The position numbers and the translations under genes are program-made. This document shows positions 34,351 through 46,744 of a DNA stretch of 64,000 nt, piece after piece. The notes under the pieces are model-generated. The model was given only the letters and a program-made list of their open reading frames with translations. It was not told the origin of the DNA and ran no database searches. The stretch lies in the NCBI GenBank assembly GCA_963680875.1, contig OY804580.1, positions 113,773,534 to 113,837,533 on the forward strand, written 5' to 3'. The DNA is from Bathymodiolus brooksi. Its lineage: Eukaryota > Mollusca > Bivalvia > Mytilida > Modiolidae. Numbering within the stretch: position 1 is the stretch's first letter; the number at the start of each line of letters is the position of its first letter.

Positions 34351-34477
34351 ATCCTAACCCTCTTATATTAGATTTTCCCCAGTGCGTGCATGTAGTATTT
34401 ATATTTTTACCTTACCTTACGTTACATTATCTGGCAATTCATACTTTTTTTGTCATTATATTCTTAATATTTAAAAT

Positions 34478-34770
34478 AAGCTAGAGGCTCAGCCCAAAGT
34501 CTGTGTCGCCACCTTTCAACCTGCTTTGAGGAAACTTAATACAGAACCGTTCATAGGTGCTTCCCACCAAATTTCGGTTCATTTGGCTAAGCAGTTTCAG
34601 ATGTTTTAGAAATCGACAAACCAGAAACAAGAATTTCCTATGACAGCGATGTTTGTAAATAGATCGGGACGAAATGAGCAATCTTTATAGAGGACCTTCC
34701 ATATATGTTTTCTACCAAGTTTCAGTTCATTTGGGTGAGGGGTTTCAGAGGAGAAGATTAAAATGTGAAA
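34478..34770 (-). repeat. Inverted relative of the 155-bp repeat at 3385
   Basis: Reads AGAGGCTCAGCCC, then TTTCGGTTCATTTGGCTAAG, CCAGAAACAAGAATTTCCTA and CAATCTTTATAGAGGACCTT, the reverse complement of the 3385-4137 units (about one and a half units). Confidence 0.75.
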
Positions 34771-35186
34771 AGTTGACGTACGCCAAGTGATGGCTAAAAA
34801 TCACGTTGTCTGGGCAAGGTGAGCTAAAAAGCCAGAAAATTTAATACAAATAAAATTCCTCTATTCCTTTTTGTTTAAAATATATATATAAATTCATTAG
34901 TGTTTACGATAAAGCAGGTGTAATTTTATTATAGATAGATATATATATAAAGATAAATCAAACTTAAATTATTACATGGTAAAGTTTTATGATGTAATTT
35001 ACAAAGAAATCAGATTTTGAAGTTATTTTCTGAAAGCAAGCAAATGATAGCAATAAACAAATATATATATATAATTTACCAACATGGTTTGCTTAGAAAA
35101 TGTCGATACATAATAATAATTGTGTTTTTATGTATTTCTGTTAATTAAAGGGAGGTAATAAAATATTTATGTAGCATTTTCGCAAT
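34771..35186. other. No feature recognised
   Basis: AT-rich with several TATATATA runs; no open frame of note. Confidence 0.5.
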
Positions 35187-35351
35187 ATGAAGGGACGAAG
35201 TTCTCATGTGCCAAAATCTTACACTTTTGACCATAATCATCAATCAGCCCATAATTGGAATGAACCTAGTGACAGCCGATTGCAAGGGTTTGAAACGGAC
35301 AAACTAGCATGTAGTATTGCCTCTGCAATAAAAGAGGCCCTCAGATTTTAG
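35187..35351 (+). pseudogene. Short ORF upstream of the LINE, possible ORF1 remnant
   Basis: A 54-codon frame starting MKGRSSHVPKSYTF and ending SIASAIKEALRF, followed by a stop about 220 bp before the endonuclease frame. Position and polar composition suggest the tail of the LINE's first protein; no zinc knuckle is present, so this is inference from position. Confidence 0.35.
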
Positions 35352-35569
35352 ATTTATTACATTATACACAAATCTGTTTTTGTTTGGGTAGTTTCAAGTT
35401 GTAGTTATATAATGTTTTCATTTGTTTTTTCTCAGTATGTTTATAATTTTCTAAGATTATATTTTTGATTGGGACAAGAAAGATAACTCTTGCACAATTT
35501 AGACTCTAGTGCTTGGGAATGCACAGTAATTGATGCTGATGATTGTACTGTTAAAACGGTTGTTTTTCT

Positions 35570-38500
35570 TTGAATAAATTTGCTTATATGTGTAAAGTAT
35601 CAAGAAATGTTTCCATAACTTCGTGGAATGGCAATGGTTTGTTTAAAATGTCAAATAGTCAGAAACTTTGTAAGGTGGATGACAATAATTTCAGTAAATA
35701 CATGCAGTCTGATATTATTTGTTTATCAGAAACTCATGCACATTCGAAAGATATTTTACAGTATGACGGTTATAAATGTTACATGAACTGTAGGGATAAT
35801 AATTCTAAAAAACCGAGTGGTGGTTTAGCAACTTTTATTAAAAGAAATATTGTACATGGTATTCAATTAATCGACAAATCAGTTAAAGATATGTTATGGT
35901 TCAAACTTGACAAGGGATTTTTCAAAATTCCCAGGGATCTTTATTTATGTTTTGTTTATATTTCGCCAAAAAATTCTTCATATACATTGAAGACTAATTG
36001 TGATAGAATAATTTTTGAGAAACTTGAGAGAGATATTTCAAATATAACCAATCAGGGGACATCATGGTTATGGGTGATTTAAATGCACACATTAATGGAG
36101 ATGAACAAGATTATATAGTAAATGATTCAGATGATTTTTTAGATGATTTTCTGCCTCAAAATTATATATATAGTTGATGGCATTAAACAATTACGCAATA
36201 CTGATTTGTACCAAAAACAAACGAATACGGGAAATCTGTTATTGAGTTATGTACTGAAGTGCAACTAAGAATTTTAAATGGTAGAGCCATTGGTGATTCC
36301 GTAGGTAGAATAACTTATTATAATTATATTGGTGCTTCAATTGATGATTACTGTATATGTAATTCCAGCTTCTTACAAAATATAGTCAGCTTTAATGTTG
36401 GTGATTTTGAACCAACGCTCTCTGATCATTGTCCTATATTTGTAAACATTTTGTCACGGTTTTCTGAGAAACAGTTGCCAAATTTTTTAAATGATAGTGT
36501 GAGAAAAATTAAATGGAAAATTGCTCGAGAAACCATTTTCAAATCAAACTTACCAAATTTTAACTATGATGCATTATGTGAAGACTTAGAAAATATTATA
36601 AAGTCATATGAAAACAAAGATTCAGGTACGTGTAATATGACTGAAAGTATTGTGAATGAACAAGTTTTAGAGTTTTCCTCTTTTTTATTTAATGCTGCAA
36701 CAAATAGTATTGGCAGTAGAAAAATAACGAAAAACAGATCTGGAGCTAAAAAGGCAAAGAAAAAAAAGTTATGGTTTGACAATGAATGTGAATTAAAATA
36801 CAGACATTTAAAAGGTTTGGCAAGGAACTTATGTAATAATCATTGGGACGAAAATCTAAGACAAAAAGTTGCAGTCTATAAAAAAGATTTTAATAGATTA
36901 ACTAGAAAGAAACACAGAATATTCAAAAATAATCTTTTGCAGAAAATTTTAGATGCTGAAGACAAAAATCCTAATGAATTTTGGAAATATGTAGATAAAC
37001 TAAAAGTAAAAGTGAACAATGATCTCGGTTCTAATATATCCCCAAGCGAATGGTTAAAGTATTTCAAACATTTAATGAATATTGATCAGGTAAATAAATT
37101 CACAGATTCAAGTATGAACTTTGCAGAGTTTGTTGAAAATTATAACATGCAACTTTTGAATTCTAATATTACGACCGAGGAGGTATTAAAGGCTGCTAAG
37201 AGTCTAAAGAATGGAAAGGCTGGTGGGCCGGATGGTATATTGAACGAGATGTTAAAAATATCTTGTATTTATAATTAACACAACAGCGTATGTAAACCTT
37301 TTTAATACCATTTTAAAATCAGGTATCTATCCGGAATTATGGATGGAACATTATATAAAACCCATTTTCAAAGGTGGATGTTTCAATGACCCCTCTAATT
37401 ATAGAGGTATAGCATTATCTAGCTGTTTTGGAAAAAATTTCTCAAAAATATTATCAAACAGATTAGATAAATTTCTAATAGAAAATGATATCATATGTAA
37501 TGAGCAAATTGGATTTAAGAAGGGTTGTCTTATAGATAAAGTCTTTAAAGTATCAAAATGCTTGTATGTTTGTTTTATAGATTTTAAGAAGGCATTTGAT
37601 AGTGTGAATAGAGATGCTTTATTATATAAAATGTGTAATTATAAGCTAACTGGTCACTTTTTTGATATCATGAAAAATATGTATAAAGATGTCAAATATG
37701 CAATTAAATTGCTGATGGGGAAACATGCATGTTTTCATCTAAGGTTGGAGTAAAACAAGGATGTATCTTGATTCCTACACTTTTTTCAATATATTTAAAT
37801 GACATGGTTAAGATATTCGATGTCACTTGTGATCCAACATTGATTGATAACAAAAGAATATCTTGTCTTATGTATGCAGATGGTGTGATTTTAATTTCAG
37901 AGTCTGCTAATGGTTTATATCAAATTCTGGAAAAATAAATTATCTTTGGATGGTTCGGAAGAAAAGGGAAATAAATTGAGAACGTATCGTAAATTGAAAG
38001 AGAAATATGAAATTGAAAATTTTCTCAAATCAGACATAGTTAGATCAGATGTTTCAAACTTTATCAGAATAAGAATAAGTAATAGTACTCTAATGATTGA
38101 AAAAGGCAGACATAGAAAGATATACTTAGCAAATAGTATTTGTCCCTTATGCAGATCTGAAGTAGAAGATGAATTCCATTTCAATAAGCTTAAAGATATA
38201 CGTGATAAATTCTTTCAGAAATTAACTGATATTGTACCTTTATTTTCAAATTTTTCAGATTTAGACAAATTCTTTTTTATATTTCGAAGTAATGATTATG
38301 ACATAAACATGTGCTGTATTAAAGGCATAAGTGAAATGTATAAATACAGAAATTCATTAATGTAATTTGTTTAAGAGCAAGAAAAACTATAATATTTCTG
38401 GTATTCTGTCTCTGTATCAAACCTCCTCAGTCGAAATATTATACAAAATATTATGTTATATATTATGTTATATATTTTTCATTGTAAATAATCTGAATGT

Positions 38501-38608
38501 TTATATTTGTGTATGCCTGCATGCTGTAGTTGAATGTATTGTTTGTTATTTGATGACAATCCAACCTTTGGATTTTAAATCAATAAAATCTTATCTTATC
38601 TTATCTTA
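35570..38608 (+). mobile_element. APE-type LINE, frameshifted and internally deleted
   Basis: Endonuclease/phosphatase-type domain at 35570-36082 (SITSWNGNGLF, CLSETHAH) continues, after a frameshift, in the frame at 36259-37278, which has the LSDHCPIFVN motif of the nuclease C-terminus and ends near KNGKAGGPDGI of the RT start. RT blocks follow in broken frames: NYRGIALSS, CFIDFKKAFDSVN (37343-37753), GVKQGC and MYADGVILIS (37729-37938). The catalytic YADD is YADG here, so the last Asp is lost. The RT thumb is deleted; the frame at 37910-38365 jumps to a C-terminal cysteine motif (CPLCRSEVEDEFHF). The 3' end is a TTATC/ATCTT microsatellite at about 38588-38606. Non-functional. Confidence 0.88.
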
Positions 38609-38655
38609 AACAATGTTTTTATTTGTTCATTTAGTGGTTTGTTACCAATAATTCA

Positions 38656-38664
38656 TTAAAGTTG
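38656..38664 (+). repeat. 9-bp target-site duplication, left
   Basis: TTAAAGTTG immediately before the 6.9-kb TIR element, identical to 45578-45586. Confidence 0.85.
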
Positions 38665-38900
38665 GGGTTGTAATAAGCTACGAAACGAAATCGAAACGCA
38701 ACGAACGAAACGAAACGAAACGAAACGAAATATTACGAAACGCAACGAAATATACTAAATTGCGAAACGAAACGCAACGCAACAAAACGAAATTTGCTAT
38801 AATGCAAAACGAAATGAAATGAATACAACGAAACGAAAGGAAATATTCTAAAGTGCGAAACGCAATAGAACGAAACGGAATTTAGCGAAACGCGATGAAG
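38665..38900 (+). repeat. Left terminal inverted repeat
   Basis: ACGAAACG-rich arm; the outer ~97 bases match the right arm almost exactly, the inner part is more diverged (GCGAAACGCAATAGAACG). Confidence 0.85.
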
Positions 38901-39154
38901 TTTTCCCTATAATTATCATTCATCAGAAGCAAGGCAGTTCTCATTATTAATTAAAAACTCAGAATTCAACGTAATCTAATAGCTAACAGTTACAGTGACA
39001 ATACTCTGCCTTTGAATTTCTCTGATAGGCATCGGTTACGGTTCCATCATAATACCCGTAATCTTAACGGAGCAGTGAACATGTTTCAAGTACTACATAC
39101 ATTATCTGGCGTCAAAAGAAATTAAATATCTTAAGACACTGAGGATCATTTATT

Positions 39155-40104
39155 ATGATGAAAACCCTGTCGCTTCACATGCAAACATTTAATAGAGAGA
39201 TAAGAAACCAAAATATTTGGGGAAATAAATATATAAAATTTAATAATAAAAGTTTAATTTATAAAAACTGGATTGATAGCAACCTGTTGTATGTGAACGA
39301 CATAACTGACGAAAATGGGAGGGTATCACAAGACTATTTGATAGAGAAATTAAAAAATATTTTTTTTTTTTTAGTGAATTTAGTCGACTAAAAAAGGCAA
39401 TTCCTAAAGAGTGGTATGTGCAATTATCAGAAGAAAAATCTGTGAAAACTACTATTAATATAAAAAAAGAAAATATTATTTCTGCTGGTAGGGTGATTAA
39501 TATGGATAAATTAGTTAACAAAGATTTTTACAATATTATCAAAAACAAAGTTTTTGTCAAACCTATTGGTATACATTTTTGGACAACTTACTTGGATATC
39601 CAAGACTTTCAAAATATAAGAGACTTACAGGAATTTATTTTTAAAATTTTGTTAGAAAACAAATTGAAAATATTTAGATGGAAACTATTAGAATTTATTA
39701 TTCCAACAAAATCACATCTGTTCAAATGGAAAATATCAACTGATAGTTTATGTAATGTTTGTAAAGTAGAAGAAGATTATGATCACTTTTTTATGTCGTG
39801 TAAATATTTAGACATATTTTGGAATAAAATAAATGAAATGTTAAAAAAGGTCCAATTTGAAAACAATATCAAACTTCAACATTTAGTATTTGGGTACAAA
39901 ATTTTCGGCAAAGAATATTTTCACCTAAATTATTATTTAACTATATTGGCATTTACAATTTACAAATCCTATTATGTATCGGAACAAAAGACAAAGACAA
40001 TTGATGTTTATCTGTTATTTAAAAATGAATTTCAAAGAAAAATGAAGGAAAATAAATTACTAGGAATGAATTCTTTGTTCAATCATATATTAAATAAACT
40101 GTGA
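39155..40104 (+). pseudogene. LINE C-terminal fragment with zf-RVT-like motif
   Basis: Two adjoining frames (39155-39391, 39418-40104) joined across an A/T tract that shifts the frame. The second has KIFRWKLLEF, LFKWKISTDSLCNVC and DHFFMSCKYLDIFWNKI, a Cys/His-containing segment characteristic of the end of L1/Tx1- or jockey-type reverse transcriptases. Endonuclease and RT palm are missing. Nested inside the TIR element. Confidence 0.65.
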
Positions 40105-40679
40105 TCATAACTTATGCAATAGAATATATTAGAATAAAATAGTTTTATATGTAATTATAGTTTTGAGTATTTCCCTGGATATTCAAAACAGAATTTCACA
40201 GGGATAAATAAGGGTAATGACAAAATTAACGAACTCCGAACAATCTTACAAAGGGAAAGTCAAAACTCATAATTATATAAACAGACAAAATCAGTCAACA
40301 ACCGGAAAACTGTGAAAACCGTAATGACCCTGACTTGGCACTTCAGAGGAACTTGGACTCTGAAGTAAAAATGTAACAAGATATTTACTAAATAAAATCT
40401 GTGATATTGATGTAAAAAAAAACCAAACAAACAAAAAAAAACAACCAAATAATGCGGTTTCCACAAACATGGGTATTGTCTATGTGGCCCCTGTCCAAAA
40501 GAAAGCGGGCATACATTTCATGGTGAATTTATCAGACCACGAAGTGCAATGTCATAATAATAAAAATAGTTATTAGTGATAATAGTTTTTTCGAAACCTT
40601 TTGTTTGATCAATTGACCAAAAGGAGCTTCTGTGCTAGTACTGTAAAATTCAATGCTGATTTCACAAAAGGTACATCGT

Positions 40680-40950
40680 ATTGATTGATTTTGATTTTTG
40701 GTGTTTAACGCCACTTTCAGCAGTATTTCAGCTATTTCATGGCGACCAGTTTTAGTGGTGGAAGAAGCCGGAGAGAACCACCGACCATGGGCAAGCAACT
40801 GGTAATCTTTATCACATGCGACTGCTAGTCAAGTGCACCCTTTTTGCAATTTACAAAGCCGGGCGCGAACCCACACCGTATTGGTGATAGGCTTGTATGA
40901 GTTGTTAGATAATCCAACTACCTAACTCATTGAGCCATCCAGGCCCTGGA
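40680..40950 (-). mobile_element. SINE family B, near full length, inverted
   Basis: Plus strand shows GGTGTTTAACGCCACTTTCA, TTTTAGTGGTGGAAGAAGCC, GACCATGGGCAAGCAACTGG and GCCGGGCGCGAACCCAC. It is the reverse complement of 27155-27425, lies inside the TIR element and has a simple TGATT-rich 3' junction. Confidence 0.8.
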
Positions 40951-41279
40951 ATAGAGTTTAAAAATATTTTAAACTCTTGGAACAGAGTTTAAAATTGGAC
41001 CCTTTTGAAATATGTTACAAAAGAACCACTGCATGGATTGAATCCAAACATGACAGAAATAGACTTTATACGGTCCTCATAACGTGTCCAACATGCATGT
41101 ATTTATCAGCACCTTAGTTATCCTCAAGCAGCGAGGTTGCACAGGGTGTATTGTATCTGGACTGTCCTCACTCCCTGCATACCAATGCCAGTCCTGTTGT
41201 GTGTCCGTCCATAAGATTAATTCTTGTGGATATCCTGGATGTTTCTCAACCAATCTTAATCAAATTAAGTAAACATATT

Positions 41280-42070
41280 CAGTATAATAGCAGCAAACCC
41301 TATTCGAGTTTCAAGGTAATAGGTTAAAGGTTAAGATCATGAATACATATTTGCTAAGTTTACAGCGTTGTGGACACAACATAGCTTTTCTTCCTTGAAT
41401 TTCAATCGGACTTTGTTCCACTCTCTGAAAAAATATTTTTCATTGAGATTAGAACAAACTAGTTGGTTTTCTACCGTGTAGGTCAAATGTCCAATTCGTC
41501 GTCCTATTTTGCATTTCTTTAACAGCCATGTGAACACAACAAAGATTATTTTTTCAACCGGCCGCAAGTTGGTTGCTTATTCCTGGCTCGTAAGTTATTC
41601 CTTATTCATTACTTATTCCTTATTCGCTATTCCGTATTTCATTCGATGGATTTCAATTAAACTTGGAGAATACATCAACAACTGAGAATGCAAGTAGCCT
41701 TTTAATTTTTAAATTCAGAGGTCAGGGACATGGTGACATTTTGTCTTTTCATATATAGCCTAGCGGACACAACATAGCTTTTTTTAATTGGTTTCGATCA
41801 AACTTGGTTAGAACATTAACCATTTAGAGAGCAAGAAGTTTATCGTATTTTTAATGTGATAGGTCAAAATGCCAAGGTCCCCGTAATATTTTTAATTTCT
41901 TTTACAACCTTGTTGACACAACAAAGCTTGTGTTTTTCAATGGATTTCAATCAAACTTGTAAATATTAATCGTTGAGATTGTATGAATGTTTATTTTCAA
42001 TGTCAATGGTAAAATGTCAAGGTCAAAGTGACATTTTGCGGTCCTTAGATAAACTTAAGTAGTTACATAT
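41280..42070. repeat. Degenerate 150-200-bp repeat, about four units
   Basis: GTTGTGGACACAACATAGCT (41369), GTGAACACAACAAAG (41528), GCGGACACAACATAGC (41763) and GTTGACACAACAAAGC (41912) mark successive units, each followed by a form of CAATGGATTTCAATCAAACT. Old and diverged. Confidence 0.65.
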
Positions 42071-42571
42071 ATGTATATCAAACAAGAGAGGTCATGTAAA
42101 ACCGCGATTCTAATGATAATCAATCTCAAAATCCAGAGACAAGGACAAGGTCAAGATAGCAATGACAAAGACGAAATTCAACTCTCAAAAACTTGAAATT
42201 TACACAACAGAAATTAAAGAGTAATCAACAACTCGGACTCTGCCAAATATGTGGAACTGAGACCAGATGCACTGGTTGGGTAAATGTTCTCTGCTTTTCA
42301 TGAAACACCCACCACGTTGCTCGTGTCATAGTCCGGTAAGACGTTGCTCATGTCATAGTTCGGTAAGACGACAGAAAAAACTACGAGTTAATTAGGAAAC
42401 TAATCAGTTCTAAATTGAAAAAAAACCTGCACTGTCCTTGCACCACAAAGTGATCCTCTAAAATTCAACATTTATTCTTCGTAATTCGAAACCGACTAAA
42501 CATTATAAAAAAAAATGCGAATGTAAAATAACAACAAACGAAGTTTTTTTCTCTCGAGTTTTGAGAAGATA

Positions 42572-44340
42572 TCGTTTCTTCTTCTTCTTCTTCTTCTTCT
42601 TCTTCCAATTTAGGAACCGGATTCACACGTGAATGTATAAGGTTCCGCGAAAACTTTGCGCAGTGTCGGGCAACACAGCAGTCTTCTACCGACTATTTAC
42701 AGGTAAAACTATATACAGGTGGGAGCTGGTCTAGTTGCTGTCAGGATGCGCCTTGAAGGCGCTCCTGAATCCCTCTACTGTGTTGGCCGGAGTTGTATTA
42801 GCTGGCAGTTGGTTCCAGTCCCTGATGGTCTTGGGGAAGAACGAATTTCCGAAGGCCTCACTGCTCGTTCTTTCTTGATAAAGGCGATCTTTGCCTCTAG
42901 TCCTGCTGTCGTTGGCTTGGATATATTGGTGGCTGTCTATATCAATTAATCCATTTTTGATTTTATACAGCATGTATAGTCTATTAGACTTTCTCCTTTC
43001 TTCTAATTTTTCCCACTTCAAGGATTCTACCATTTTAGTAACACAGCCAGGTGTTCGGTCTGTGTAATTATTGAAAACGAATCTTGCTGCTCTTTTCTGT
43101 ACTTTTTCAAGGTTGCCAATCTTTTTCCGGTTTGTCGGGTCCCATACTGAGCTTGCATACTCCATTGTTGGTCTCACCATGGATGTATATGCTGCTGATT
43201 TCACTGGTTTGGTGCAGTCTTTTAGGTTGCGTCGAATAAATCCCAATGTTTTGTTGCCTTTGCCAATTGTATTGTCTATGTGCCTGTCCCAGGTGAGGTT
43301 GTTAGAGATTGTGACACCTAGGTATTTACTTGTGTCTACTGTATCTAATGTGTGTCCATGTAGTTTGTAAGTTGTTGGCAGTGGTGGTCTGTTCTTAGGT
43401 GTTATTCGAATGACTTGGCATTTCTTGGCGTTGAAGCTCATTTGCCATTTGTCTTCCCAATCTTGTAGCGATGTAGTCATTCTGTAATAATACGCTGTCA
43501 GCTTGGTTGTTGATGGTACGGAAGAGTAGGCTGTCATCGGCAAATAGCTTTGTTTCTGATGATTTAACCATTTCTGGCATGTCATTGATGTAGGTCAGAA
43601 ACAGTAATGGTCCCAAGACGGTTCCTTGGGGTACACCAGACCGGACTGGGGCTTGCTCTGATGCTGCTCCCTCTAGTATGACTCTCTGCTGTCTATTTTG
43701 TAGGAATGATTGAATCCAGTTCTTTGTCTTGGCGTTGACTCCGTAATATTCTAATTTATGTAGAAGGCGTTGGTGTGACACTTTGTCGAACGCTTTTGCA
43801 AAGTCTAGCAAGATGATATCTACTTGTGAGCCTTTTTCCAATTTTGATGCTATTTCATGGATGGTTACTATGAGTTAGGACTCGCATGATCGTTTTTTGC
43901 GGAATCCATGTTGAGCATTGGTGAGGATCTTGTTTTTGTCGAAATGGTCCATGATGTTGCTGTGGACTATATGCTCCAGTATCTTACATGTGATGGGGGT
44001 GAGGGAAACAGGTCTATAGTTGGAGGCTAGATGTCTCTCGTCCTTTTTAAATAATGGTACAATATTAGCATCTCTCCAGTCTTGTGGTACTTCTCCTGTG
44101 TCAATCGATGTTTGAAATATGTCTGTCAAGATTGGAGCTAGTTGGTCTGCTGCTGATTTTAAAATAAACGATGGAATTGAGTCTGGACCAGTTGCTTTGT
44201 GTATGTTCTGATTTTTCAGTAGTTTGGTTTCCGTAGAGATGTTCTTAAGATATTCTATTAAGATATCATCGTGACTCTTATTAAATGTGGTTTCATTTAA
44301 TTTCGATAGGTACCAATTTTCCAACGACCTGTTTATTCTA
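42572..44340 (-). mobile_element. CR1-like LINE, 5'-truncated, reverse-transcriptase region
   Basis: Minus-strand frames 44324-43875, 43841-43395 and 43585-42731 cover the RT: ATGPDSIPSFILK, NYRPVSLTPITCKI, HGFRKKRSCES, IILLDFAKAFDKVSH, GVPQGTVLGPLLF, KLFADDSLLF (catalytic Asp pair intact) and the post-RT part WNQLPANTTPANTVEGF. Frames 1 and 2 are separated only by an in-frame TAA; a frameshift separates 2 and 3. The 3' end is a (GAA)n tail at about 42572-42606. The endonuclease domain is missing. Better preserved than the copy at 495-1258. Confidence 0.92.
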
Positions 44341-45375
44341 TTATTCTATAAAAGATGATCTGGTAGAATTCCACAAACCATGAAATTGAGTATCCACAAC
44401 TTGCCATTTTTTTTCAGTTTACGAAAATCGATACCCACAAAAATAATTGAATCCATAGTAATCGGATTTACAATAATAAATGATGTGTTATTACGTACTC
44501 TGTATGCGTATATCAAATATAAGTATATATGTACGTACTGAAATGTGCACGAATAATAAATTTGTTTCCACACTGATATGAAAACGTCTGGATCGATTGT
44601 GTGTCAGACGAATATGCATCTGATAATGCGAATCGAAAACGCTTTTAAATTTTATGGTAAGCTGACTCACTTTTACAACGAACGGATTTCTTTTCTTTTT
44701 TATTGTGAAGATGGAAAACGTGGGGCTGTCGGTTGACTTTCATTGAACGCTGTGGAAGTCAGCAGACCTCTCATTTACTTGATGTCTGCAGGTTTCGGTT
44801 GTTTCTCTGACAGTTCGATGGTTTCTTTCGGAAACCCCTTGAGGATTTTCCGCTTTCTTCCATCTTTAATACAGCCGGTTTTGTACATAGTGCATGTACA
44901 TCGGCATCAGTGGTATCTGGGGCTACTCGACTGGATAGTATGTAGTTGCCCAGGTCGGTATTCGCCGTTACAGAGCCTTTTAATGTTTGGGGCTGAATTT
45001 GTCCCCCGGTCCATGGTTCTTTCCCCCGTTTGCACTACACTGTAAATAATGTTCACATCACTGTAGGGATGATCATGGAGTGGCATGTAAGTATTTCCTG
45101 CACCCCCGTTTAAGCTGTTAGACCAGACGCATAGGCCCTGAGGTCCGACTCTGGAAATACTACAGAAACCCTGACAGGAATGTCTGGATATCCTTCTTAC
45201 CTTATTTATTGAGGGTGCTCCTTATAGAAAGGAGGATTCTATCTGGCATAATGGTCGTTGATAAATTTATATTTTGTTTGTTTTGACGAATGGTTCATAA
45301 ATCTTATACATTAAATTTTTGTCTTGAAGAATGGTTGATACATGCATATCAGTATAAAATTCTGCTTACACTTTT
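44341..45375. other. Unassigned interior of the TIR element
   Basis: Between the LINE and the right arm. The 44743-45045 stretch is GC-richer than its surroundings and open on the plus strand (100 codons, starting MNAVEVSRPL), but no family is recognised and no splice structure is evident. It could be the element's own sequence or captured genomic DNA. Confidence 0.35.
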
Positions 45376-45379
45376 TGGA

Positions 45380-45577
45380 TTTTAGTATATTTTCGTTTCG
45401 TTTCGCATTTTAATATATTTCGTTTCGTTGCGTTTCGCTTCTCATTTTAGTATATTTCGTTTCGTTGCGTTTCGTTTCTCATTTTAGTATATTTCGTTGC
45501 GTTTCGTAATATTTCGTTTCGTTTCGTTTCGTTTCGTTCGTTGCGTTTCGATTTCGTTTCGTAGTTTAGTACAACCC
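45380..45577 (-). repeat. Right terminal inverted repeat
   Basis: TTTCGTTTCGTTGCGTTTCG-type arm containing three extended repeats of TTTTAGTATATTTCGTTTCG; ends GTACAACCC at 45577. Confidence 0.85.
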
Positions 45578-45586
45578 TTAAAGTTG
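45578..45586 (+). repeat. 9-bp target-site duplication, right
   Basis: TTAAAGTTG, identical to 38656-38664. Confidence 0.85.
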
Positions 45587-46530
45587 GTATATGTCAATAT
45601 AATTCATTCAAATTATAAAGTTTCCGGATTATACATACATTTACAAACATTGTTTAAGCATTTACCTTCCCCCAATGGGCCAATGTCACGAATGTGAGGA
45701 GTGCGTACGTTTGATTTGCATTGCCATTGCGGCATTGGGTCATTATTGCGGGGCATTAATTTTACCCAACCCTTTTCTCAGAATATTCACCAATTTTGTT
45801 TGTATGAACCCAAACGCCAATAATATTTTGTTATTAACGGCCGTAGAAATTGTGGAAATGACTTTCACACGCAATGTTAAAGCATGATGAGGTATCATTG
45901 CTAACTTACGGACGTCGTCTGCTTCGTGATTAGAAGAGATGGGGAAATTGTAGTTTAGACTATGATAATATAGATACTTACGTCTTTCCTATATAAAATG
46001 TTAGTCAGACATTCTTTTCATCACATCAGACAAATTCGTACAAGGTAATCAAACTGCTATATCTGATATATAGATTTTTTTCATCTTGGGTCAAGATCTA
46101 GCATCTTGCTGATGCAGTTTCCATGACGCATGTAAACAAAAGAACTCTGATCCGGTAGAGGCGAGTTTAGATTTCGAATATTTTAAGGAAATATTTTTCA
46201 GAATACGCAGACATTTATATATATTTTTACAAAATATATATCTTCTAAAACTGTGAATTATAAGAAATATAGACTAAATATACACAACATTTCCCCGTGT
46301 GTAGGAATCATGCAAAACGTCAAAACAGCAGTCAGCAAGCAATACATCAGTCACTAAAATTACATTTTTTTTATATGAGCGCAGTCGTCGACAACTTAGA
46401 CAAAGTTCTCATTCTTGGGAATTTATAGTTAAAATATTATGATTGTCGATAGCTGCGCTGATATTGATTTTTCGGATGAAACGATAAGAAATCGATGAAA
46501 TATGTCGTAACTAGTCGTACACAGGTGTGA
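45587..46530. other. No gene recognised
   Basis: Two short plus-strand frames (45497-45697, 45675-45887) overlap the right arm and its flank. The second reads MGQCHECEECVRLICIAIAALGHYCG, 25-odd cysteine-rich residues, but has no clear family or splice sites. Confidence 0.4.
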
Positions 46531-46538
46531 ATCGCAGA

Positions 46539-46744
46539 CACTCGAATTCCGGACCCCACTTTTTCCTCATTTGGTCCCTCCCGCGATTATGGTATGGATC
46601 TTTGTCTGGAAGTATATCTTTGAACCATTTATCCATATTTTACAAAATTTCGTGTTACAACTCTCTCGTTCTATAACTTTTGTTTCTAGGTCCAGCTGCC
46701 GTTTACGCGTTTTACTTAAAAATAAACCGTCCGGAATTCGAGTG
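46539..46744. mobile_element. Small TIR element (MITE-like)
   Basis: CACTCGAATTCCGGAC at 46539-46554 is the exact reverse complement of 46729-46744, with 174 bp between. No target duplication recognised. Confidence 0.5.

Larger units (their letters stand above)
38665..45577. mobile_element. 6.9-kb TIR element with 9-bp TSD, MULE-like
   Basis: The left end starts GGGTTGTAATAAGCTACGAA; the right end on the opposite strand starts GGGTTGTACTAAACTACGAA. Over the first ~97 bases the arms differ at only about two positions, then diverge while remaining rich in ACGAAACG/ACGAAACGCA to about 38900 on the left and 45380 on the right. A perfect 9-bp duplication, TTAAAGTTG, flanks the element. Long TIRs and a 9-bp TSD fit Mutator-like elements; no transposase of its own was recognised, so it is probably non-autonomous. 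It contains a LINE fragment, a SINE B and a CR1-like LINE. The near-identity of the arms implies recent mobility despite the decayed cargo. Confidence 0.85.

Noticed and set aside
36564..37067. Minus-strand frames within the LINE
   Set aside because: Antisense shadows of the endonuclease/RT region; the plus strand carries the recognised motifs.
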